Of a stretch of 64,000 nucleotides of DNA, positions 7,529 to 14,004 are shown in pieces. How positions within the stretch are numbered: position 1 is the stretch's first letter; every line of letters starts with the position of its first letter. Under the pieces are notes generated by a model. The model was given only the letters and a program-made list of their open reading frames with translations. It made no database searches and was not told the DNA's origin. Source of the DNA: an uncultured Planococcus sp. (GTDB taxonomy: Bacteria; Bacillota; Bacilli; Bacillales_A; Planococcaceae). The stretch spans positions 372,001 through 436,000 of the forward strand of contig CANLRI010000001.1 of the NCBI GenBank assembly GCA_947493585.1, given 5' to 3'. Made by a program: the position numbers and the translations under genes.

Positions 7529-8323
7529 TCAGCTTTCTTTTTCAGCTATCATACTGCTTCGCGCGGGATGTTGTAATGAACTTTTCACCCGCTTCAACTG
7601 GGCGACAATAATCACCGAGATGATGACGAGCAAAAACCACGAGCTGATTTTGCCGATATGCACGAGCGACCAAGCCGCTTCCTGGTTCGGGTATTGCCAA
7701 GCGCCGAGGAAGGTCGTGATGTTTTCCGCAATCCAAATGAAGAACCCGATCAACAAGAATGACAGAATGAGCGGCATCTTGAAAATTTTCTCATCGATGC
7801 GAAACGTCACGACGGTGCGGAAGAAAATCAGCACCAATAATAGCTTGAGCCCCCAGCGGATATCATACGTGAAATGATGCGTGAAAAAGTTCGCGTAGAT
7901 CAACACGCTGATGGCGATGCTGTAGAAAGGCTTCGGCCATCCGTACATGTGCAGGTCGAAACGCCGCCACGCTTGGCAAATATAGCTAGCGACACTGGCG
8001 TACATGAAGCCGCTATAGAGCGGCACACCGAAAAACTTGCTGTAGGCTTCTTCGGGATACGCCCACGAGCCCATATGGACCTTGTACAATTCCAGCCCGA
8101 GCCCGATCGCATGGAACACCAAAATGACTTTGAACTCATCCCAAGTCTCCAGTTTGGCCGTAAGCATGAACACTTGCGCGAGTATGCACACGAGCAAAAT
8201 AAAATCATAGCGAGGCAGATAAGGAATCTCAATGTATTTCGACAAAGCCAGTGCTGCGAAAATGATGACGGGAAAAATGCAGCACAGCGCTTGCCGGTAG
8301 CCAAACAGCCAAAACGTTTTCAT
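7529..8323 (-). CDS. DUF817-family membrane protein (YoaT-like)
   Basis: The protein has 264 residues and about eight hydrophobic helices. Conserved-looking features are WDEFKVILVFHAIGLGLE, then GSWAYPE, GVPLYSGFMYASVASYICQ, and a second Trp/Tyr-rich motif ENITTFLGAWQYP. The repeated G(S/A)W.YP pattern and the length fit DUF817 as in Bacillus subtilis YoaT. Biochemical function is unknown. The ATG at 8323 is preferred over a GTG one codon earlier, with GGGAGG 9 bases upstream. Confidence 0.75.
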   Translation of the reverse strand: MKTFWLFGYRQALCCIFPVIIFAALALSKYIEIPYLPRYDFILLVCILAQVFMLTAKLETWDEFKVILVFHAIGLGLELYKVHMGSWAYPEEAYSKFFGVPLYSGFMYASVASYICQAWRRFDLHMYGWPKPFYSIAISVLIYANFFTHHFTYDIRWGLKLLLVLIFFRTVVTFRIDEKIFKMPLILSFLLIGFFIWIAENITTFLGAWQYPNQEAAWSLVHIGKISSWFLLVIISVIIVAQLKRVKSSLQHPARSSMIAEKES

Positions 8324-8422
8324 CACACAGCGCCTCCCGGAAGTTGGGTTTTAAAAATGGACGCTGTGGGCGTGGGGAAGTTGCCGGGGAAAGGTCTTGG
8401 ATAGAGGGAGAGGTAGTATAAG

Positions 8423-8459
8423 GAATAAAAAAACTCTCAGTTACCCGAACTGAGAGTTT
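8423..8459 (-). terminator. Intrinsic terminator of the 8520-8993 gene
   Basis: A 12-bp perfect stem (8431-8442 with 8448-8459) is followed, on the minus strand, by a long T run (the A tract at 8426-8433). Confidence 0.9.
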
Positions 8460-8519
8460 AGAAGCGGTTTATTCAATTAACTGATCTGCATAGGTTTTCA
8501 CCATGTAAAACTGGAGCGA

Positions 8520-8993
8520 CTAGCCATTGGCTGAGTGCCCGTTCAAGTTCTTCATTCTCGTGATCTCGCCTATGTTATAACCAATCCAAGCTCCGATAAA
8601 AGGGAAGAGAGAGCTGGTAATGGGCTGGTTTGGAAAATTAAAATCTACAGTGAATAGTAAAAACGCCAAGCCGCCGCCTAGAATTGCATAAAGGGCTGCT
8701 TCAATTATTTTTTTGCGTTTCCACCGTTTCTTGCCCCAGTATTTCCTGTCGAATGCCTGAACACGCCGGCTGGTTTTCGTGCCAATCAGTTTGCCGGTTA
8801 GCAGGGTATATAAGGTGAGCAATAAGACGACCAAGAGGCCCGCTAAAATAAACAACGTGATAACGAAGAGGTTTCCGCTTTCAAAGAAGTAGACAAATAA
8901 GAGAAAAATCACCAGCATAAAAAAGTTGCCACGAATTAATTGTTTCTTTTTCAATTGCTTAATTTCTTGTATCTCCTGTTGCGATTCCTCCAT
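8520..8993 (-). CDS. Membrane protein of unknown function
   Basis: The protein has 157 residues. A polar coiled N-terminus (QQEIQEIKQLKKKQ) precedes two hydrophobic helices at about 24-64, then a basic loop (KTSRRVQAFDRKYWGKKRWKRKK) and two more helices at about 98-140. The basic loop should lie in the cytoplasm. I do not recognise a family. It is flanked by its own terminator and by an AT-rich 200-base upstream stretch that probably holds its promoter. Confidence 0.7.
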   Translation of the reverse strand: MEESQQEIQEIKQLKKKQLIRGNFFMLVIFLLFVYFFESGNLFVITLFILAGLLVVLLLTLYTLLTGKLIGTKTSRRVQAFDRKYWGKKRWKRKKIIEAALYAILGGGLAFLLFTVDFNFPNQPITSSLFPFIGAWIGYNIGEITRMKNLNGHSANG

Positions 8994-9196
8994 TAAATCC
9001 TACCTTCCCGTTTAGAAACTTTTAAATTCCGCTGGTTCTTTTTAGTAGATATATTAATTTGGAATTCATAGTAATATTTTAGCATAAGTAGTTGGAATGT
9101 TTAGTGTATATAAATAAATTGGTAAATATGTATTTTAATGCTAATTCGCTTATGTTCATTTTGTATTTATAAATAGCTTCGTCAAATAACCGCATT

Positions 9197-9979
9197 CTAT
9201 TTCTCATGGAAATCATTTAATATAAAAAATCCAAACACATGCGGAACCCTTTCTTTAAAATACGAATAATTATGTTCCGCATCATCAATGATTTCGAATT
9301 GAGTATTAGGGATTTTTTCTTTTAGTAGTTCATATACCATTTGATTGGAAGCTAGAAACGTCTCGTTCACTTTTGTATCAGTCCCTGCTTCCTTGGATCC
9401 GCAATCCAAATAGACACTTTTCACTAGTGACAAATCAGTTTGCTCAATCAGCTTCATGATTTCTTCTTGATTGCGATAAAAGGCAGAAGACAGGACGGCT
9501 ATGTGTTTAAAAATGTGAGGGTAGCGGCACATAGCGTAAACAGAGATAAGGCCGCCTAAAGAAATACCGGCCATCGCGGTCTGATCTCGGATTGTGCGGT
9601 ATTTGCTGTCTATCAGCGGCTTTAGTTCGCTGACGATAAAATCCACGTAATGCATGCCTTTTCCGCCTTCTGCACTCTCTTTGCCCAATATGCTTTTGCT
9701 GTATTCACCGCTTACCCAAGGACAATACTCATCAGTTCTTGCCTGTGGATTTTGATCGACCGCAACCACGATAAGGTCTAATTCATGTGCATCCAAATAA
9801 TTTTCAAGATCCAAAGATTTCCCGCCGATAGCTTCCAAATCTTGAAACACATTCTGCCCATCGTGCATATACAACACGGGATAGCTTTTCTTTTCTGTCG
9901 AATAGCTTTTCGGCAGAAATACTCGGATTAATCTTTTTTGCTTGAATGAAGAAATGTATACCTGAAATGTTTCTAACAA
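9197..9979 (-). CDS. Alpha/beta-hydrolase of the esterase-D type
   Basis: The protein has 260 residues and no signal peptide, so it is probably cytoplasmic. The fold marks are RVFLPKSY, PVLYMHDGQNVF, the oxyanion region and the nucleophile elbow GISLGG near residue 140. A late acidic region (YLDCGSKEAGTD) and a histidine (DAEHNYSYFKERVP) complete the likely Ser-Asp-His triad. Members of this family cleave carboxyl esters, including siderophore and S-formylglutathione types; the substrate here cannot be read. Confidence 0.85.
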   Translation of the reverse strand: MLETFQVYISSFKQKRLIRVFLPKSYSTEKKSYPVLYMHDGQNVFQDLEAIGGKSLDLENYLDAHELDLIVVAVDQNPQARTDEYCPWVSGEYSKSILGKESAEGGKGMHYVDFIVSELKPLIDSKYRTIRDQTAMAGISLGGLISVYAMCRYPHIFKHIAVLSSAFYRNQEEIMKLIEQTDLSLVKSVYLDCGSKEAGTDTKVNETFLASNQMVYELLKEKIPNTQFEIIDDAEHNYSYFKERVPHVFGFFILNDFHEK

Positions 9980-10464
9980 AGCCGTACCTCCTTTATATCT
10001 GCTTAGAATGACTGGCTGTATGGATATCTATTATTAGATATTGTACGCCATTTCAAGTGGCTGTCGATTATCTTTACAGCTCATAGCGAATAAAAAGTCT
10101 AGAAGTATTTCATAATAATGAGGCAGATCGATTCAAACAAAGTGAAAACAAAAACAGTAAAAGACACCTCCGTAAATGCGGCAAGCATTTAACAAGAAGG
10201 CGTCTTTATTTTTGTCTCGGATGAACAAGTTCTTCAAAAAGATCAAAGTAGTAAATATAAATCAATTTTAACTCAGTGGGCGTCAATCACCAGAATACCG
10301 GTTCACTGTAATCGAATAACGATGGATCTCAATATCCGAAGCAATAAATACTCTTTAAAATTCTACTGGTGTGATAATGCATCATAACCGATCGACTTTC
10401 CTGACAAGGCCTGTACTTTTCATGTGATAACTTCTTTTAATGATCCATTCTCAGATGAGGCTCT
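9980..10464. other. Gene-free region with a nested hairpin
   Basis: No credible ORF is present. At 10159-10207 a nested structure appears: AAAGAC/GTCTTT outside and a perfect TAAATGC/GCATTTA stem (10173-10179 with 10185-10191) inside, with T-rich sequence after it on the plus strand. It looks like an orphan terminator or a small structured RNA. The rest is AT-rich and holds nothing I can name. Confidence 0.4.
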
Positions 10465-10692
10465 TTAGTCTTCCCAGAGCTCGTCCATTAATTCTTCAAT
10501 TTCTTTTCTGCGCTTTTCGGTTTCCTCATGGAGAATAGTGACTTGGTTTCCGTCGATTTCGACAAAGTCACCCGGCTTGGCAGCTGCGGGAAAGAAGCGC
10601 TTCTGGAAGTCTTGCGTAACCCCGTCAATTTCCACCACGGCAAAGTCTTCTTCAAACCGATCAATGATTCCTTTTAAGGGCTTCATGCTCAT
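10465..10692 (-). CDS. DUF3006-family small protein
   Basis: The protein has 75 residues. A compact beta-rich domain reads LKGIIDRFEEDFAVVEIDGV then AKPGDFVEIDG, followed by an acidic/basic coiled tail (EETEKRRKEIEELMDELWED). This matches DUF3006. Its ATG overlaps the TGA of the upstream MBL gene (ATGA, 10689-10692), so translation is coupled. DUF3006 genes commonly sit beside secreted ComEC-like MBL hydrolases; the reason is not known. Confidence 0.8.
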   Translation of the reverse strand: MSMKPLKGIIDRFEEDFAVVEIDGVTQDFQKRFFPAAAKPGDFVEIDGNQVTILHEETEKRRKEIEELMDELWED

Positions 10693-11534
10693 TTCACCGT
10701 GGCGACCGTAATTTTGGTGCCGGTCGACGTAAAGATGATGTTTCCTTTTTGATCGGTCCGGTACATGGTGGTCTTATAGGGTTTGAAACGGTTTAGCACC
10801 TCGGTGGTCGGATGGCCATACGAGTTTTTACCAACGCTGATGACCCCGTACTTAGGTTTCACGACTTCCAAGAAGTTCGCATTGGAGGATGTCTTCGCGC
10901 CATGGTGACCCACCTTCACCACATCTGCTTGGAGTGTTTGTTTGGCTTTGACCATATCTGATTCAGCCGTTTTTTCTGCATCCCCTGTAAATAGGAACTT
11001 GTTTTTATTGTAAGTGATATGAAGAACTGCGCTCCAGTTGTTCAAGTCGGTTTTCCCATAATCCCGTACAGGTCCCACAAACTTCGCTGTACCGGTTTTC
11101 AATGACAACTTGACCCCGGACTTGGCCGTTTTAATGGTCAACTTCTCTGCTTTCACAGCCTTCAAGAAGTTTTTGTAGGCGTCAGTCGTATGCGACACTT
11201 TCGGGGCATAGACGGCCTCTACTTTATAGGCCTTTAACACTTCATCCAGCGCGCCAATGTGATCGGCGTCCGGATGGGTCGCAATCATGATTTCGATGTC
11301 ATCGACTTTTTGCTTCTTTAGATAGGCAATAATCTTATCGCCTTGTCCTTGGCTTCCACCATCGATGAGGATGTCTTCGCCGCCTGGCATTTTGATGTAG
11401 GTGGCGTCTCCCTGGCCAACGTTAATAAAATGGACCTTCATGGTCGGGGTGGCTGCGGATGAAACAGCGGGCATGGACACAAACCCAGCTACTAGGATAA
11501 CCGACATAAGAACGCTCAGGATCTTTTTCAACAC
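10689..11534 (-). CDS. Secreted ComEC-like MBL-fold hydrolase
   Basis: The protein has 281 residues. Residues 1-28 are a Sec signal peptide (basic start, hydrophobic core, ending near VSSAA). The rest is a metallo-beta-lactamase fold like the C-terminal domain of ComEC: HFINVGQGDAT, LIDGG, the metal motif THPDADHIGA, then LFTGDAE, KVGHHGA and SYGHPT. The family is held to act on phosphodiester bonds in DNA or nucleotides outside the cell. There is no membrane channel domain, so it is not ComEC itself. It is translationally coupled to the DUF3006 gene downstream. Confidence 0.85.
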   Translation of the reverse strand: MLKKILSVLMSVILVAGFVSMPAVSSAATPTMKVHFINVGQGDATYIKMPGGEDILIDGGSQGQGDKIIAYLKKQKVDDIEIMIATHPDADHIGALDEVLKAYKVEAVYAPKVSHTTDAYKNFLKAVKAEKLTIKTAKSGVKLSLKTGTAKFVGPVRDYGKTDLNNWSAVLHITYNKNKFLFTGDAEKTAESDMVKAKQTLQADVVKVGHHGAKTSSNANFLEVVKPKYGVISVGKNSYGHPTTEVLNRFKPYKTTMYRTDQKGNIIFTSTGTKITVATVK

Positions 11535-11665
11535 ATCTCCTTCTTTCCTGTAAGTTATTTACATCCTCATCATATGCGACAATTACGCAATCCACAATCT
11601 ATTTTTTCAGACAAATTTATCCATCGAATTTTGCCTTTATATCAATGCTAGAGCAAAGGCAACGC

Positions 11666-11697
11666 ATAGAAAAAAGAGTAGCCGCAGCCACTCTTTT
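11666..11697 (-). terminator. Intrinsic terminator of the RraB-like gene
   Basis: AAAAGAGT (11672-11679) pairs with ACTCTTTT (11690-11697), plus two inner GC pairs. The minus strand continues into a T run. Confidence 0.8.
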
Positions 11698-11706
11698 GAA
11701 AAACGT

Positions 11707-12030
11707 TTAGTTAACCATGAGTCCCCATCCTTCTGTGTATCCATCATAGGGTTTACTTAAGTCGTCCAGTCGCTTTTGTATATCCATGATCTCTTCGTAA
11801 GTTAAAAGGATGGTTTTAAAACAATAACAAGTCCATTCTTCCATTTCCTCATCATATTCTAATTCACAAGTAAATCCTTCACTTCTTAACCTGTCTAATA
11901 CAGCTTCACCGCGCTGTTTATCTGGAACGACCACCACAAATTCTACAGGTTGTGGTTGTTTAAAATCGACACCTTGTTTAGCTAACATTTTTAATACTTG
12001 TCCATCTGCATCATTAGGGAATACTGTCAT
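11707..12030 (-). CDS. RraB-family protein
   Basis: The protein has 107 residues. The ferredoxin-like pattern VEFVVVVPDKQRGEAVLDRLRSEGF, an acidic middle and the ending YDGYTEGWGL match the RraB family, whose Escherichia coli member ends in a YDGWG motif. RraB inhibits RNase E there, but Bacillales use RNase Y and J instead, so the role must differ. Relatives in Firmicutes may act as immunity or regulatory proteins. It heads a run of small minus-strand genes (12081, 12376 and 12643) that look like a patch of short accessory genes. Confidence 0.7.
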   Translation of the reverse strand: MTVFPNDADGQVLKMLAKQGVDFKQPQPVEFVVVVPDKQRGEAVLDRLRSEGFTCELEYDEEMEEWTCYCFKTILLTYEEIMDIQKRLDDLSKPYDGYTEGWGLMVN

Positions 12031-12080
12031 GGTTTCATCTCCTTCGGTTCTTGAGTATGGAACTAGTTCTCATTAATATT

Positions 12081-12251
12081 TTATCTCTCTTTTTGTTCCC
12101 ACTCTTTTTTATGGTTAGCTTTTAAGGTTGTATTAATATTAATTAAAGCCATCAATATAAATGCAAGCATGATGAAAGTTACAATTTCACCCGAAAAAAA
12201 AGATATGATTCCTAATAACATAGCCATTGTCCCATACCACCGATTATTCAT
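12081..12251 (-). CDS. Short two-helix membrane protein
   Basis: The protein has 56 residues. Two hydrophobic helices (about 6-22 and 24-42) are followed by a basic tail (LKANHKKEWEQKER). The start at 12251 is chosen since GGAG lies 11 bases upstream, a slightly long gap; an ORF start at 12284 would add residues with no coding look. Function is unknown. Confidence 0.5.
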   Translation of the reverse strand: MNNRWYGTMAMLLGIISFFSGEIVTFIMLAFILMALININTTLKANHKKEWEQKER

Positions 12252-12375
12252 ATGTAAGAATTCTCCTTTGCTTATGAAGCACATTATCTATTTAAGGTTG
12301 CCATTCTCTAAAGTGGCTATTAAGCACATGTCTCTCTTTTGGAGATTTTTTAATTTGAACTTAAACCATTGGCTT

Positions 12376-12606
12376 CTACTTTTGAGGCATAGTAAACGTC
12401 ACGGCAGCGCTATTGCTTTCATCAATCTTCGTAAAGATTTCTGCAAGAATTTCTAATGCTCTTTCATTTGATTCGTACTTGCCCATAATTTTATTCCACT
12501 GATCCAAAAAGCTATTTTCGACGAAACCTACAATATGCTTTCCTTTCACAGAAACATCTTTTACGTTCATCATGCTTTGTTTGTTTTGCGTCAGTATCCA
12601 TAGCAT
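12376..12606 (-). CDS. Small soluble protein of unknown function
   Basis: The protein has 76 residues, with NKQSMMNVKDVSVKGKHIVGFV followed by SNERALEILAEIF. It has no signal or membrane segment and reads like a small alpha/beta domain. A Shine-Dalgarno (AAAGGA) lies about 10 bases before the ATG. I do not recognise it. It shares direction with the 12643 gene 36 bases away, so the two may be co-transcribed. Confidence 0.55.
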   Translation of the reverse strand: MLWILTQNKQSMMNVKDVSVKGKHIVGFVENSFLDQWNKIMGKYESNERALEILAEIFTKIDESNSAAVTFTMPQK

Positions 12607-12642
12607 AGAAAAACAGTCCTTTCTTTTTCGAACTTCTAACTT

Positions 12643-13050
12643 CTATTTTTCAAACCTCACCAATGTTTTTTCAGGAATTTGAATACGATCAATATCGATC
12701 GTATTCATTTGAAGAGTGAGTTCACCTTCTCGCGCTGTACCTTCATCGCCTATCCAACAGCTATACAGTTCAAAGAATTCACCTTGTTTAATATAACAAT
12801 CCATCATTTCACACAATGCTAGCAACTTCGCTTTGGATTCGACAAGTGTCTCTGCTGGCACATAGTTTGTGATTTCAATCCCCCAGTGACTCGAAACTTC
12901 GTAAACAAAACGAGTAGTGAAATGAGTTTCTTGAACTTTTTGTCGGTCAGATGCAGACGAGAAACAATCGCCAATAATAATACAGCTATCGGTGTCTTCA
13001 TCACTGAGTGGTATGGCTGAGTTGGTGCCAATATAACTTACCAAACTCAT
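12643..13050 (-). CDS. Soluble protein of unknown function
   Basis: The protein has 135 residues, is acidic, and lacks a signal or membrane helices. Alternating strands (SCIIIGDCF, FTTRFVYEVS, WGIEITNYV, GEFFELYSCWIGDE, GELTLQMNTIDIDRI) suggest a beta-rich fold of the kind seen in small antitoxin or immunity-like proteins, though this is only a guess. It lies upstream of the 76-residue gene on the same strand. Confidence 0.6.
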   Translation of the reverse strand: MSLVSYIGTNSAIPLSDEDTDSCIIIGDCFSSASDRQKVQETHFTTRFVYEVSSHWGIEITNYVPAETLVESKAKLLALCEMMDCYIKQGEFFELYSCWIGDEGTAREGELTLQMNTIDIDRIQIPEKTLVRFEK

Positions 13051-13082
13051 TTTTAATCTCTCCGTTCATACTGTCAATTTTT

Positions 13083-13451
13083 CTAATCTGCTTGCTCCAT
13101 ATCATCCTCGCGTTGTTTCACAAAGTCGCGCCAGCCCAACCACAGGAGAAGGCCCCAGAAGAGCCAAAGGAAGGGACTCGTCACAGAAAAGCCGCTTTGT
13201 GACTTGCCGCCGAGTGCCGACAGCAGAACCATCGTTAGCATGGGGTAGATAGTCAGCAAAAGCATGGAGGGGAGGGCGAAACGCTTTTCGAGTTCAGGAT
13301 CATGCGTCATGAAACTGATAAGCACTACAACAGCCAACACTGCGTACAAAGACCATACCGGAATACCGAGTGCACCCGGGAAATAATCATCGACCAAAAG
13401 CAAAGTGAGATCCACAAGCAAAATGATGCCGATCAGCCAATAGGTTTTCAT
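13083..13451 (-). CDS. Small membrane protein, DYFPG-family paralogue 4
   Basis: The protein has 122 residues and is the fourth member of the family at 136, 1002 and 1529. It begins MKTYWLIGIILLVDLTLLLV, then DDYFPGALGIPVW, and in the second half has TIYPMLTMVLLSALGGKSQSGFSVTSPFLW and a charged tail. The GGES motif reads GGKS here. The start at 13451 has AAGGGG 8 bases upstream. It lies 11 kb from its sisters, so the family was spread rather than only duplicated in tandem. Function is unknown. Confidence 0.8.
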   Translation of the reverse strand: MKTYWLIGIILLVDLTLLLVDDYFPGALGIPVWSLYAVLAVVVLISFMTHDPELEKRFALPSMLLLTIYPMLTMVLLSALGGKSQSGFSVTSPFLWLFWGLLLWLGWRDFVKQREDDMEQAD

Positions 13452-13584
13452 CGGTTGGACCCCTTCCAAAAGAAATTTCTATTATATTCCATTATATCAA
13501 AAAAGACTCAAAAATTATAAAAAGGGAATATTTCACATATGTTATGATAGGTGAAAATGATCAGTGAAGAGGAGAAAGAGACCA

Positions 13585-13983
13585 ATGAAAAAAGATATTC
13601 ATGTCGTAGGAGCGGTCATTATCGACAACGGTCGCATACTCTGCGCCAAACGTGGAATGGAGAAAAGTCTCCCGGGATTATGGGAGTTTCCAGGTGGCAA
13701 AATCGAACAAGGCGAAACGCCACAAGAAAGTTTAAGACGCGAAATTCAAGAAGAAATGCATTGCGAAGTTGAGATCGGGGAGCAAGTTGAACACACGAGC
13801 TACGAGTACGATTTTGGCATCGTTCACTTGCAAACCTACTATTGTATACTTACCAAAGGTACACCGGTCTTGACGGAACACACCGAGATCAAATGGTTGG
13901 CGGCACATGAACTGCCGAGCTTGGACTGGGCGCCGGCTGATATTCCGGCAATTGAGAAACTGGCGGCAACTTTCGCCAATTAA
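13585..13983 (+). CDS. Nudix (MutT-type) NTP pyrophosphohydrolase
   Basis: The protein has 132 residues. The Nudix box is complete: GGKIEQGETPQESLRREIQEEM (residues about 38-59), with the catalytic REIQEE. The start KKDIHVVGAVIIDNGRILCAKR and the WEFPGGK lead are those of MutT/8-oxo-dGTP diphosphatases, which cleanse oxidised nucleotides from the pool. The start at 13585 follows a GGAG; upstream codons add no family sequence. It is 21 bases ahead of the helicase gene at 14005 and almost certainly co-transcribed with it. Confidence 0.9.
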   Translation: MKKDIHVVGAVIIDNGRILCAKRGMEKSLPGLWEFPGGKIEQGETPQESLRREIQEEMHCEVEIGEQVEHTSYEYDFGIVHLQTYYCILTKGTPVLTEHTEIKWLAAHELPSLDWAPADIPAIEKLAATFAN

Positions 13984-14004
13984 ATCTTCACAAGGATAAG
14001 GGGA

